From: Gnetum montanum
Taxonomy: Eukaryota > Streptophyta > Gnetopsida > Gnetales > Gnetaceae
NCBI GenBank assembly: GCA_015680685.1
Contig: MNCI01018178.1
Span: 70,523 to 132,522, forward strand
DNA length: 62,000 nt
Direction: 5' to 3'
Part shown: in pieces, positions 21,054 to 32,910 of the stretch
Position numbering within the stretch: the stretch's first letter is position 1
Layout: each line of letters begins with the position of its first letter
The notes under the pieces: model-generated
What the model was told of the DNA's origin: nothing
The model's input: only the letters and a program-made list of their open reading frames with translations
Database searches by the model: none
Position numbers and translations under genes: made by a program

Positions 21054-23903
21054 TCACACCGTCCCTAGGGGCGGTGGTTCTGACGGTCCTTCTCCAGCCT
21101 CTGGCCCATGCGTTGGTGGTGGCACGGATATCGGAAGTCCTACGGCAGCTACAACTTCTGGAGGCAACCGAAAAGCCTCCAAGAGAGCCCTCATTTTTTC
21201 TTCTTTTCTTCTAGGGTCGTTCACGGTCCAGGTGGCTTCTCTAATGTGTGCTAGAGCTAAAACTTCCCAACGGCAAGGCAGCATCAGAAAGAGTTCTTTT
21301 AAATTGACAAACCAAGCTGCGAACTGCTTGCGTTCGATATTGAACCCTCAGATTGATGACTGCTGATGGTGGTAGTCATTCATTCTTCGGCCCAGGTCCT
21401 CCACGACAGTACATTGGCCTTCAAAGCTTGTGCAGAGGACCTTGAGTTCTACGTTTACTATTGCCAGCTTCTGTTTTGTTGCCTTGTGTGCCTGGAACTC
21501 ACCCTCGTATAAGGAATACGAGGTGGCCACTTGTTGTCTAACTCTGATCGCGGTCTCCCGGTTGTGAGCATAGCCAGGTTTGCATAGCGAAGGTTGGCTA
21601 ACTCCATGTATTCTGTCATTTCTTCTATTTGCAGCTCCTTTAGGTGAATTTTTGGTTTATTGTAGGTGTTCAATCCATCAAAGATGGATGGCCATACATT
21701 GCCTCCTTCTCAGAGCTGCTGGAGCACTTGGTTCATCTGGGCTTTAGTGACTTGAATGTGCTTCTCGTTCACCTCCTTTTGCAATCCCACTTGGTCCCTA
21801 TAATGATTTTTTACTTTTTCAAATTTTAGGGCCTCGTTCTTCCAAGCGGCAATTTCGATTACAGACTTTTGTCGCAATGCCCGAACCTCCTCCATTGATA
21901 GATTCTGATTTTCAACAACCAACCTTCTTATATCTGCGTTCACCCTGGCTAGCTCCTCCTGCTGTTGGTGGATGAAATCTTTCATGTGCTCGTTCTCTAC
22001 ACCAATGTTACGCAGGCGATGAACTTCTGCAGTTAGCTACACGTTCTCCTAGTGAACCTCCGTCGAGTCCTTCTCTAAATGATACGCTCGAGCATCTGCT
22101 ATGGACTTGTTTAGGATCGCCGTCTCCCTTTCATCCTCAACAACCTGAAGTTTAAGCTGAAGCTGTTGAAAAGCTTCATCTCTAGTGATTTCGTGGTCGA
22201 GGATGGCCGGATCGGCAAGCTGGGCTCTTAATTAGGAAACCTCTATTGCCAAGCGTTGACAAGTAGCTTGAGCGACTTCTAATTGTCTCTCCAAAACAAG
22301 GCTCTTACCCCTTGCCGATAACAGCTCCAACTGGGTTGCAATGATGTTGTCTGGAAGGTCGAAGACATCCAGAAGTGGTTGCTCGGTTCCTACCAGTCGG
22401 TCCAACATTTCTTCATGTTGGGCTACATCCATCTTGCTATGTGAAGTTCCGGTAGACACCTATACATCTTGTAGTCCATGGATGTTTGGTATAGGTGTTG
22501 CTGGTGAATTGAGAGTGGTAGCAATGGTATCAGCAACCACTTCGGCCGCAGCTTCTTGTCCCTGGTGCTGCATCACTAGGACTATCACCCCCTCACCATC
22601 CTCCAAGCATACTGAGAAAGTAGCAGCATTCCCTAAGATTTCAGGGAATAACTGTTGGGTTGCAGTTGATACGTCTCGGATGCTTGGATCTGTTCTAGTT
22701 GGAATGGGTGCTCAGGTGGTAGAAAATATTGACCCTGCCCTTTCAAGCAAGCTAACTGATTATGCCACTTGCTCTAGGTGGCTCATGGTAGGGTGATAGA
22801 CCAAAGGATCATCTCCTCCACGAGTTCTACCAGATTGCTCTCGCTGACTCGAGAGCATTTCCCGGATCTCGCAGCTATATGTTGCTATTATTTGCGAGCC
22901 CGGTTGTGTTGTTTATGTAGGTGGTGGAGGTGGTTGTTGCTCTTCCTCTATCTGTATGGCGGCATGAGCTTTTTCTTTCATCATTTCTTGCCACGAGGCA
23001 ACTGGGGCGCGCTAGATGATGTTGTTAGAATACCGTGCTATCCCTGCCCATTTGCACAACTTTCAGATTAGGTAGGGAAAGGGGAGAGCTCATCTTCCAC
23101 GTTCGTTCTTTGCGAACCTTTTTTCAATTTCCAAAAACAATAGCTATGGAAGACTCATGGGAAATTTCCCACTCAAGGAAGCACACGCATGAGCGGAGAA
23201 GGCAGTGATTTTGCTGGGTCTTACCACTGGATTCAAATGGTAAGACGCTATCTTGGAGTATACTCTCTCTGCCGTGGTCAAGGAGCCGAATTCCTTATGC
23301 TCTACCCCATAGCACCATTGGATCCATTGCACCTTCACCTCTAGATCGGCCTGCTTAGGAATTTATGCCACATCTGCCCCAATTTCGGGCAACCCCAGAG
23401 CTTATAGCTTTCGAAGAGTAAGAGAAATAAATGTCTTTGATCCTTACTCTTGACCCTAGTTGCCAATTCATCCAGAAGAGATAAGTTTCTCCTAAGTACC
23501 ACTCACCACTGGTTGTGATGATTGGCCACATCGGAGAGTTATGCAATAGAAGTCTCACATCTTCTGGAGCATTATTGAGGAATGGTCCAAAATTTAACTC
23601 TTGGAGGACCGTCCGTTGCACCTTGCGTGGCATGATAGCATCGAGGCAAGCTTGGGTCAGGGTGACCTCAAGCTATAGTTCTATCTTAGGTGTCTCATCC
23701 CCTAGCGATTGCATGCCGAGAATCTCCTCTTCGGGAATCTGGTGAACAGATTCCACGTCAGGTCCTTCGCAGAAGGGTCTAGTTGCATGGGAACACTTTG
23801 CATACTCTGGCGGTTGCACACGTCATCCTCTTCCCGTGCGTGGGTGCTTGTCCCTTGGTTGTGAAGGTCCTTCATCCCTTGGGTGCCTTGGTTTGGGTGC
23901 CAT
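21054..23903 (-). pseudogene. ORF2, coiled-coil protein at env position (E2)
   Basis: Best view of the full-length ORF2, about 950 codons with a handful of stops and shifts. Start at the ATG giving MAPKPRHPRDEGPSQ. Domains: basic Pro-rich N-terminus (1-90); globular domain with LQELNFGPF, WPIITTSGEWYLGETYLFW (23460-23640) and ERVYSKIASYHLNPV (about 23220-23280); linker with VMQHQGQEAA (22550-22580); coiled coil from about 22460 to 21380, for example LARVNADIRRLVVENQNLSM; and a tail WTVNDPRRKEEKMRALLEAF with a Pro/Gly-rich end. Lies where Athila elements carry an env-like ORF, but no hydrophobic span or signal peptide is visible. A structural or nucleic-acid-associated role is possible; function unknown. 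Confidence 0.8.
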
Positions 23904-24100
23904 ATACAATAAAACATAACCATCCGTTAGACTGTTCATAAGTAGTTTAAGATGGTCCGTATATACTTTCTCAGTTTGACCAAGTTATGTTAATGGCACA
24001 GGCACACCGTTAAGTTTCTCGGAGTGTTAATGTAGGGGTTAGGGCCAAATTTTTCATAATTAACAAATTAATTACTTAATTAATTAATTACACAAGGACA

Positions 24101-24122
24101 CCACCCCCCCATGACTGAGAGC
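24101..24122 (-). other. Internal polypurine-tract-like site (E2)
   Basis: Minus strand TCTCAGTCATGGGGGGGTGG, matching the terminal tract core AGTCRTGGGRG of the same element. About 160 bp after the hairpin and 200 bp before the ORF2 ATG. Confidence 0.55.
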
Positions 24123-24261
24123 ATACCTTTAGGTGCGTAAAAAGGGCAAGGACAGGTTGATGTGGACACGCGATGGAATGTAGGTGCGTTGGGAAGGGTT
24201 AGGCAGAAAAAATGGCAAAAATTCCCCTCAATTGGGACTCCAAATGATGAAAAAATGTAAA

Positions 24262-24295
24262 GTGCTACATATACGAGGCCCCGTATATGTAGCAC
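24262..24295. promoter_or_regulatory. Perfect 14-bp inverted repeat with CGTATATG core
   Basis: GTGCTACATATACG (24262-24275), six-base spacer AGGCCC, CGTATATGTAGCAC (24282-24295). The words ATACGAGG and CCGTATA also occur in the E2 LTR U3 (20740-20770). It occupies the place of the GATATC promoter-like block of E1. No separate TATA box is obvious downstream. Confidence 0.65.
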
Positions 24296-25743
24296 TATTA
24301 ATCCGAAGACCAACGTTGACCAACCCAAAAAACACCCGAAATGAAAAATTTGAAAAGTCAAATTGAGGCGATTGAAGCGTAGAAAAGGCCCGATCATGGC
24401 TGAAGACAAGAGGAAGGGAATTGAGTAAGAAAAAGAGACAAAATCAGAGAACGAGAGTAAAAAAGAACTCAAGCAAGAATGAAATCAAATGATGGGACAC
24501 TGAAAACAAGAAACCAAGAAATCCAGCAGGCTGGAGGCTTAACTGGCAAACCAAGAATATGCAGGTGGGTCCTCCCCATAGTAGGCAACAATCTTATAGC
24601 CCCTGCATACCCTCAACACTAGGTTTTGTGGGCCCAGGTGCCAATAATAGGTGTCACCAGTGAAGACTCCAAACTAAGAGAGACCTGCCAAGGCATGAGA
24701 GACCAACAGAAAACACGACAAATACACAAAACATAAAAAGGGCAGTGAGGTGAGTACGGAGAGAAGTGGGAATGGTAGGAGAGGAGAGAATGGAAATTCC
24801 GAGTGTCGGCCACATGAAACCCCGAGAGGAAGCATGGTTAAGTGACCCAGCAGAACCTTTCCTAAGAACAAACCCAAACCATCCACAAACAGTGACCTCG
24901 CAGCGATAGATGAAGTCGCAACCATCCCCAAGGAAACAAGAATGACCCCACAGAAAACCACCACTCCAGGAAACGTGAGGAGAGGGAAGTGAAATGAGAG
25001 AAAGTAAGAGGGGACCAAGGAGGTCCCATAACGAATGTGTGGCCCGTGAGAGGCGGTCTAAAGGGTGTGCTTTGAATTCCCACCGCGATTAGATTTTGTT
25101 TTTTTTCTCTTGTTGCGGGGGAACCACACCATGCAAAGACCCATGCGTGTGTGCATGCATCTAACCAAGGGGTATGCTTTGAATCCTCAATTTATTATTA
25201 TTTTTATTTATTTTATTGTTGTTTTCTATTTTTTTTTCTTTTGAATTTTTCAGTGAGGACCACACCATGCAAGGTTGAACTGCCCAAAAAATTCTATGGA
25301 GAGAGACGTGGAGTGGTAGGAAATCCGTAAGGACACACTAGCAACCCAAGGAATAGAACAAAACAATGAATAAAGCATTCCCCTTGAAGTCACACCCGAT
25401 TCAAACCATTGGGTCATCCTACAGTCGGGGAACTACAGAAGTCACACATTCATTGAAATGTTTGTTAAGTGAAGGGGTTGCATGTTCATGACAAAAGGAA
25501 AACCATGGAATGGCAGAAACCAGATAACTAGGAAGACTATTACAGTACCCATCGAAACGAAAATCGACCATGCCAAACAATATAACGACAAAATGTAAAC
25601 AAAAAACATGAAAAATGGAAACAAAAAATTGTAAGAAAAAAAGTGGAAAACAAAGAGGTGGAAAAAAAATGGAAAACAAAAAATAGAAAACAAAAAGTGT
25701 AAAATAAAAAATGATAAAATGGTGAGGGGTGTAGTGAAACGGA

Positions 25744-27102
25744 TCAGCAGGGATGAGGGTCTCCCCCACGACTGGGTGGAAAGGAGGAGACGCGAAAGAT
25801 GGAGCATGGATGCCCAGCTGATGACAAGGTTGTAGCACTGACTGTGTGACGCTCATGGAAAGGTTTGAGTTGTTGGCAATTGACCAACTGTGTTCTGGTG
25901 GGATCCCCAGGTTTGTAGATGAGCAAGGCTCCAGATGGGAAGGTTTCGGAGACAATATAAGGTCCCTCCCATAGTGTCTAAAACTTTTTCGGTTGGGATA
26001 TATGTGAGGGGTTCCAATACAGTACCTTGTCTCCACATCTAAATGTGACATTCCGAATCCTAAGATCATGTCGTTTCTTGTTATAGTCCTTGTGGGTGTC
26101 ATTTGAAAATAGGGCCACTAATTAGTTCTCATCTAGCACACTCAAATTGATTAATTGTTCTCATTGTGCTAGCGGTAGGTCAAGGCCAAGGTCACAGGTG
26201 GTGGATAGTGTCCAGAGTTCTGTCTAGATTGGAAGTGTTTACAACTTACCGTATACTAACTCATAGGGAGAGTACCCTACAGGAAGTTTCCAAGAGGAGC
26301 AATAGGCCCATTGGGCATCGTTGAGCTTGGTACTCCAATCCCTCATGTATTTGCTAATTGTTCATGTAAGGATTTTGGTGATTTCCCTATTTGTGACTTC
26401 GGCCTGCCCGTTGGCTTGGGGGTGATAAGGTGTTGTGAATTTATGTGTTACCCTTAAGCGTTGCATGAGTTTTCAAAGAGTGACCCTTGTGAAGTGAGTC
26501 CCATTATCAGAAATGAGTGCACGAGGCACTCCAAGCCTGGTAACGATTTGTTGTTGGACAAATCGTGTGGCGGTGTTTGAAGAATAGTCGATGACAGTTG
26601 CCGCTTCTGCCCACTTTGTATAGTAGTCCACCATCACAATGATGTATGCATTTCCATTTGACAAGAGGGTGATGGATCCCATGAAGTCGATACCCCAGAT
26701 ATCGAAGGGCTCCAGTGGCTGAATCCACTGTTGAGGTCCCTCTAACCATGCCGACATCCCACCATCTCTCTGGTATCGTTCACAAGAGCGGGCGAACCAT
26801 TGTGCATCCCTGAAAAGTGTAGGCCAATAACACCCTGCAAGCAGGATTTTAATGGCCATTCTGTGTCTAGCGTAGTGGCCCCCACAAGGGCTCTCGTGAG
26901 CATCTTGGAGGATGCACAGTGTATCAGCATTAGGGACACACCATTGAACCAAGCCGTCTGCGCACACCTTGTAGAGGTGGTTGTTGATTTCCATGAAATG
27001 CTTGGCTTTATGGAGAAACGGAGAAACTACTATTTCTGCCGATGGTTCCATTCTTTTGGCAGTTCTTGGTTTGTAAGGTAGGTGAGGATGCGGTTGAACC
27101 AA
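25744..27102 (-). pseudogene. pol (INT): Integrase (E2)
   Basis: Would join the cDNA to host DNA. N-terminal zinc region: HESPCGGHYARHRM ... SCERYQ (about 26770-26910), with the final Cys of the HHCC set read as Tyr. Catalytic core: first Asp in FDIWGIDFMGS (26690-26710), second Asp in ISDNGTHF (26492-26515), Glu in ANGQAEVTNREI (Glu codon 26398-26400), so the D,D35E triad is present. C-terminus: GDKVLYWNPSHIYPNRKSF and LVNCQQLKPFHE, ending near GGDPHPC. No chromodomain. Stops and frame changes (for example after HFTRVTL and around 26100) show it is dead. A frameshift near 27020 separates it from RNase H. Confidence 0.85.
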
Positions 27103-27159
27103 GGAGATTCCTTGGGTGCTTGAGGATCAATGGTGCCTGTGAAGAGGAGTTCATTTGGA

Positions 27160-27653
27160 AATTGATTGGATAAAGGCTCCTCCTCTTCTGTGTTATCCCA
27201 TCGTAACCGAGACAAATGGTTAGCAACCACATTCTTGGACCCCTTTTTGTCTACCATGGTCAAATCAAACTCCGGAAGAATCACCAGCCACCAAATTATG
27301 CGGGGGCTCACCGTTGGGTTATTCATCAAGAACCCGATAGCACTATGTTCTGTGTGCACAAACACCTCATATCCGAGCAAATAGTGCTGGAATTTGTCTA
27401 ATACGAACACCACCGCCATCAATTCTTTGTCGGTGGTGGTATAGTTCAGTTGTGCACCCACAATGCTATGACTTGCACAGTGGATATAATATGGACGTTT
27501 CTGATCATCACACTGTGTAAGCACGACTCCCAAAGCATAGTTGGAGGCATCTGTCATAATGTAAAAGGGTCTAGAATAATCAGGTGCCCATAGAACCGGA
27601 GCTTCTATGAGTTTTTGCTTCAGCTCTTGGAATGCAAATTCACATTCCTTGGT
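27160..27653 (-). pseudogene. pol (RH): RNase H (E2)
   Basis: Degrades the RNA strand during reverse transcription. Motifs: MTDASNYALG (first Asp, about 27549-27557), TTDKELMAVVFVLDKF (Glu, about 27400-27435), VHTEHSAIGFL where the usual TDH is TEH (27330-27360), and NVVANHLSRL where the usual DHLSRL is NHLSRL (27200-27230). So two of the four metal-binding carboxylates are altered. An open frame of 175 codons (27030-27557) covers most of it. Confidence 0.85.
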
Positions 27654-28634
27654 CTAGATGAATGGAGTGTCCTTCTTTGTAAGCTCTACCAACGGTCGAG
27701 CAATCTTCGAGAAGTGTTCAATAAAGCATCGGTAGTAACTAGTGTGTCCAAGGAATGACCGCACATCTTTGATAGTACTTGGTTGGCAGGTAATTCCTTG
27801 GATGACCCTAATCTTTTTAGGGTCTACGCTGATCCCTGTTGATGAAATGAGATGCCCCAACACTATGCCCTCTTGGACCATTAGATGGCTCTTTTGCCAA
27901 TTGAGCCATAGATTGGTGTCTACACACCTCTTTAAAACTTGCTCTAGGCAGTCCAAGGCTTGCTCAAACGTGGCACCATAGGTGGAGAAGTCATCCATGA
28001 AGACTTCTACACCATTGCCGATTTGTTGTTGGAAGATACTCAGGACAAGGTGTTGGAACGTTGCAGGTGCATTGCACAAGCCAAAGGGCATCTTCTTATA
28101 TGCAAAAGTCCCCCATGGACTTGTGATAGTAGTTTTTTCCTGGTCCTCTGGTGCTATGTGGATTTGGTTATAACCACTATAACCATCCAAAAAACTGTAA
28201 TATTGGTGTCCTGCGATTGTGTCCAACACCTAGTCCACAAATGGGAGTGGGAAGTGGTCCTTGAAAGTTGCCATGTTGAGCAACTGAAAATCGATATAGA
28301 TCTTCCACTTGCCACCTTTCTTAGGTACGATAACAAGGGGGCTAACCCACTTTCTATCAGCGATAGGATAAATGAATCCTGCCTTAAGAAGTTGTTCAAT
28401 TTCTTTCTTTACTACCTACTTCAACTTGGGATTCAACCGTCTTTGTGGCTGTCGCCGTGGCTTCATGGAAGGGTTAAGGTAGATCCGGTGCTGGCAGATC
28501 CTAGGATCAATGCCAGTCAGCTCAGGATAGGACCATGCAAATGCAGCAACCCATTTGTTTACCATCACTAGCAAATTCTTTTTCTGTTCAGGAGCAAGGG
28601 CAACATTGATAATTACCGGCTTGCCATTTTGCAA
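27654..28634 (-). pseudogene. pol (RT): Reverse transcriptase (E2)
   Basis: Copies element RNA into cDNA. From the C-terminal side: open frame 27654-28229 with YYSFLDGYSGYNQIHIAPED, MPFGLCNAPATFQ, the catalytic motif FMDDFSTYG (FMDD at about 27983-28005) and the thumb segment VLGHLISSTGISVDP. Upstream part 28230-28634 with GFIYPIADRKWVSPLVIVPK and MATFKDHFPLPFVD, interrupted by stops after PKLK and PFVD. Order and spacing are those of Ty3/gypsy RT; the FMDDFS form is common in the Athila/Tat branch. Confidence 0.92.
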
Positions 28635-28790
28635 GAATGCATACTCTAAGTGAGCCGGTAGGGATTTTAGCTCAAGGGGCTATTGCTTGAAGCTCTCAAG
28701 GATCTCTAGCTTTCCCCAGTCATCTAGGTTATCAACGATGAAGGTCTGTTGATGAAACTCCTCCATCACATCTTTGCTGTCAACATAGGC

Positions 28791-29459
28791 TTACACTAGC
28801 CCCTCAGACAGTTCCATGCATAATATGCTGCTAGCAAGATTAGCTGTCAGCCACTGGGTGCCCTCTTGGTTAGTGGCTACTATGTATAGGCATTGTTGAA
28901 TTGGTGATTCCTTGGTACATTGATTGCATGCTTGAATAGATGTCTGCTTAGCAGACCATAACTGCTGCACATAGTTGCATGCTGAGTCACTGTACGCGAT
29001 GCATGGAACTCTTTTCTTCTCGATTTTCCTGAAAGGATTTTCCTTTGAAATTTTCAAGGAAAGATCTCGGAGTCCTAGTCGTGCATCCACCATGCTTAGC
29101 CAGGCTCTTCCCATGATGATTGGAAAGTTTCCCTTACAGTTTTCTACATGGATGACTAGGAAGTTAGTAGGGTAGGACCAGCCACAGACGGTGGTCATAA
29201 TGTCCTCCACCAAATCCAAGGGAACGGTGATGGATTGGTCTGCTAACTTGAGCTGGATGTTGCTCTTCTTTAGTGGGGGTAGGTTCCAGTTCTTGTACAT
29301 GTCATGAGAGATTAAATTAACCCCTAACCCTGAGTCCAGAATAGCTTTGCACGGCTTGTTCCCAGCCACTTGAAGATAGATTAGGGGGCTTCCCGGATTT
29401 GTTAATTTCTGGGGAAGAGAACCAAATTTGATCCAGTTGGTCATGACATGTGTGAGCAT
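28791..29459 (-). pseudogene. pol (PR): Aspartic protease and PR-RT linker (E2)
   Basis: Open for 222 codons. Retroviral-type protease: LIYLQVAGNKPCKAILDSG, the DSG active-site triad in AILDSGLGVNLIS (about 29330-29350), and the flap/ILGR-like segment FPIIMGRAWLSMVDA. Followed by a linker ending MELSEGLV and a stop at 28791, after which linker text continues to the RT. Would cleave the Gag-Pol polyprotein. Equivalent regions: E3 about 54150-54600 (DSS), E4 41660-42264 (DSG). Confidence 0.85.
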
Positions 29460-29469
29460 GACCGTCTAG

Positions 29470-31787
29470 ATGTTGGAATGTGGTGGAGCAGAGGATTGGT
29501 CAGGTGGTATGATGTTAGAGGCGTTGGTAGGTTCGGAGGCACTGGCCACAGGTGTAGGTGAGGGTGTGTGCAGACTATCGGGCCAGAAGAAAGGACATTT
29601 TCCTAGCTTGGANNNNNNNNNNNNNNNNNNNNNNNNNNNNNNNNNNNNNNNNNNNNNNNNNNNNNNNNNNNNNNNNNNNNNNNNNNNNNNNNNNNNNNNN
29701 NNNNNNNNNNNNNNNNNNNNNNNNNNNNNNNNNNNNNNNNNNNNNNNNNNNNNNNNNNNNNNNNNNNNNNNNNNNNNNNNNNNNNNNNNNNNNNNNNNNN
29801 NNNNNNNNNNNNNNNNNNNNNNNNNNNNNNNNNNNNNNNNNNNNNNNNNNNNNNCGGAGGCGTTCCACTTGGATAGTATCCTTGCTGCTACTGGTGGAAT
29901 CGCTTGGGGTTACCTTGTGGATAAGGCAACCTTTGGGGTGTCTGCCTCTACACCAAATGAGGGTTCAAGGCATAGACCCCAGACTCTTGAAGGTGAGACA
30001 ACACAGGATAACATCCCTTAGGATGTTCATATTGGCATACGCCACATTCATCATCTTCCTTGGTGTCATAGTCTACAACCTACTCTGCTACAGTAACGTT
30101 TCCCTTACCCTTATGTTGGGCATGTTCAGCTCCCTTCTTCATGTGCCACTCACAGTCACTACCCTATTCTTTGGACTTTTCTATGATTTCCAATACACTT
30201 TGGAATCTCTCGTCCAAAGAGTCCCACATTTTATCCACCTTTGCCGATGTTTCAGATGAAAAATTTTGTAACGGAAAAGTCTTCCTATTCATTGCTGCTT
30301 CCAGCGGTGACTCATCCTCCTCATCACAAAATCAAACCTCCCTTTTTCTAAGAGAAGGGTCTTGGTTGAATTCTTCAGCACTCCTTTTTTCTGAGTTCTC
30401 CTTCCTCTTTGGCCACCTGATCAATGAGGCGCTGCAACTAATGGACCCTTAGCTCTAACAGTCATCCCTTGGCATACACACCAAGGGTCTTTCTCATTTC
30501 AAAATGGAGCCCATCAATAATGTGGGAAAGTTGTGCCCACTGAGAATAACCATGACCAGGACACTGATGCAACAGTGAGTAATACCTGCTCATGGTAGCA
30601 TCCAAGGGTTCATGATTCCCTTGTTTCCAACCTTGGATCTGCAGTCACAGATTTTCCACTCTAGAGTACATTTGATATTTTTCATTAAAGATTTCAAGCA
30701 TCGTACTCCATCTTCTGCTTGATTTCGGCTCTAAGGGTCGGTACCAACTTTCGGCTTCTTTGATGAGTGTTTGGGGAAACAGCTTCAACCGTTGCCAATC
30801 ATTATCAATATTTTGTAGGGTGCAAGCATCATGGAATGCCGACAAGTGGGTCTATGGATCACAGTTGTATCCCCCTTCAAATATGGGGATGTTGTTCATG
30901 TCAACACGCTTGATCTGGCTATCCTTCACGTGCCTACTTGGAATGTGAACTGCCTCTGCAATTTAAAGCATGCTCCGAGTAGCTAACAATGACTCATCTA
31001 AATCATAGTCCTGTTGGGGACTATGATGTCTATGATGATTTCTGCTACCCATTCTTTCATGCTGGCGAGGGCCACGTGATTGGTCGTGTGCTCCCTCACG
31101 TTGCCCCTTCCAAACTAGCTTACCACCGTCCTTTCTCTCCAACCTTCCCTTATCATGCTCAGAGCCTAAGCTGGATGAAGGTGAAGGAGAGTGGGAGGAT
31201 GGAGAAGAAGGAGAGGAATCACCACCACTCCAATGAAGATCTCCCCATATACCCTGGTGATGGCCACGGTCATCTCCTCTAGCTTTGCTTCATGACCCAC
31301 CATCCCCTTGAGGATTGTGGTCACTTGGAGGTTTGTTCAGGATGACTAACTGGAGGATCTGCTGCCCCAGGTGAAGTTCAGTCAAATGAGTATCATGAAA
31401 TATGGGATCCCCATCATCTTGTAGCCCTTGCGAGAATAAGGGGTTGGTGAATTTCTTCCCCTTCTACTATTCATATCTCTCTGCCTGCTGCTGATCTCTT
31501 ATCTGTTGAGCTTCTGTGGGATGATAGTCCTGGTAGTCATGGTCCTCCATGACATACTCCCCCACTCGGTCCCAGATGCCCAATCTGCCCAGATTGTGAT
31601 ATAGCATTGCAGGAGATGCTCGGTCAGGTGGTAGCACAACGCTACCCTCCATGTCCCGCCATCAAAGATGCTCATCCTGATGTAGGATGAATGTGAAATC
31701 AGGGACATATTCATCAGGATGTTTGTACACCACCCGACATTCTTGTGGCACCGGTGGTTCAAATGCATCTCTCCTGTGAGAGGACAT
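29470..31787 (-). pseudogene. gag: gag (E2, family I)
   Basis: Start at the ATG giving MSSHRRDAFEP. N-terminal domain 31787-31467 with VVYKHPDEYVPDFTFILHQ and VVLPPDRASPAMLYHNLG, one stop inside; shared with E4 but not with family II. Then a basic Ser/His/Arg-rich linker (about 31000-31330). Retrotransposon Gag core about 30900-30430: FHDACTLQNIDNDWQRLKLF, EAESWYRPLEPKSSRRW, GHGYSQWAQLSHIIDGL. Zinc-knuckle relic CGVCQYEHPKGCYP at 30005-30046; compared with E4 (HPKGCCP) the last ligand is Tyr. A 242-base gap removes part of the Pro-rich tail, which leads into protease without a clear separate start. Confidence 0.85.
29613..29854. other. Sequence gap, 242 n
   Basis: Unknown bases inside the E2 gag tail. 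Open frames drawn across it are meaningless. Confidence 1.
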
Positions 31788-31935
31788 GTTGGAGGTTAGA
31801 TGGTCCATATAATCAATGTACCTTATAATTAACTTAAGTTCGCCTAGTGTGCATAAATATTTCTACCTTGGGTCCGTTCCAACGACTGAAATGATAATTT
31901 CACTAAAGTCAAATGATGCATGTAAGACTAACAGT

Positions 31936-31953
31936 CCCCTACAATGACGCTAA
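31936..31953 (-). other. Decayed primer-binding site (E2)
   Basis: Minus strand TTAGCGTCATTGTAGGGG directly after the LTR aligns with TTGGCGCCGTTGCCGGGG (tRNA-Asp type) with five differences. Confidence 0.55.
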
Positions 31954-32910
31954 TGATGAGCGGCTAGGTATCCCTATGCCCAACCATACGAATCATGAGC
32001 ATTCACACGTGATTCGGTTGAAATCCATAGACTGTAAGCACTTAAGATACACTAGACTTCTAACTAGTGAAACCTTGGGTTAGAACGGTCATTGTCATCC
32101 TAATCTCACTTGTGTAGTTCTGTTATGTTGGTTAAGTGAGACTAAGGCTAATGATTTTTATATCTTTTAATTATCTTTTTCAGTGACTAAGTGAGGTATG
32201 GAAAGTAATGAACAAATTATTATCTAATCTCTAATTATCCTAATTTATATTCTAACTACTCCTAGCATAAGTATCCAGTCCCATCTTCCGAGCATGTTTT
32301 GAGCATTTCCTAGCACTACTGGGTTACCAAACGTTAAGTGCCACTGGGCTTACCAAGTGTTTGGATTATGTTCGAGATGGTCATACTTATGTCTTTAACG
32401 AACCACAAATGAACAATAACGATTGAAATTATAATAACGAAAACATAAGTAATCAACAAGTAACTAATAAAACATAAATATATTAAACTATTAAATCAAC
32501 AAGTAACTAATAAAGCATAAACACATTAAACTATTAATGCATGAAATAACTAAATCCAAATGCTGCAAGGTATGCAGGAACAGTTCATCTTTATTGTCGT
32601 CATGCCAATGGGCTCAGATACATCAACGCTCGAATAAAGATCCGATCACTTTTCATACACATGTTGCGGGCACTTGGAAAATATTCTATCTCTTGCGAGA
32701 GAAACTGCAAGAGCCTCGCTACAACTACTCAAAAAGATGCCTAAATGAGGCAGAAGGCCCTCGTATTTATAGATTCAAGAAAGGTGGCTGCGTAAACAGG
32801 GCCACGTCGACGTAGGGTGGCTACGTCGATGGGCCCGCGTCGATGCAGCTGCGTATATGCAGCCTAGTATACGTGACCCAGTCCACGCATTGACTTTTGA
32901 CACTTCATCA
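31954..32910 (-). repeat. 5' LTR of E2
   Basis: 957 bp, same length as 19847-20803 and co-linear with it. Differences are mostly C/T and G/A at CpG (for example CGCGCGGCTCGG against CACGTGATTCGG). R hairpin about 32589-32641, TATA complement near 32766. Confidence 0.92.

Larger units (their letters stand above)
23904..25743 (-). other. Integrase-ORF2 interval of E2
   Basis: Non-coding 1.8 kb. In transcription order: U/A-rich tract after integrase (about 25560-25725); a TGTGCTTTGAATTC / CACCATGCAAAGAC pair near 25070-25140, repeated near 25170-25270 (both also near 37225-37345 and 40725-40790); conserved block with GGGTCCTCCCCATAGTAGGC at 24567-24586; perfect hairpin 24262-24295; internal polypurine-like site 24101-24122; ORF2 leader. 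Co-linear with the gag-ORF2 interval of family II. Confidence 0.65.
19847..32910 (-). mobile_element. E2: complete family I Athila-type gag-pol-ORF2 element
   Basis: 13.06 kb element with two 957-bp LTRs, identical 5-bp target duplications, and all domains in order on the minus strand: gag (31787-29470), protease, RT, RNase H, integrase (29469-25744), non-coding regulatory interval (25743-23904) and ORF2 (23903-21054). PR-RT-RH-INT is the Ty3/gypsy order; the RNase H ending NHLSRL and the RT motif FMDDFSTYG fit the Athila/Tat branch, and the ORF after integrase is a hallmark of Athila. Inactive: several in-frame stops, a frameshift near 27020 and a 242-base sequence gap in gag. Confidence 0.93.

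Noticed and set aside
24080-25083. Overlapping hydrophobic minus-strand frames (130, 114 and 73 codons) resembling an env-like gene upstream of ORF2
   Set aside because: They overlap each other in different frames, are not conserved in E3 or E4, and cover the hairpin and conserved non-coding block; chance frames in T/C-rich sequence.
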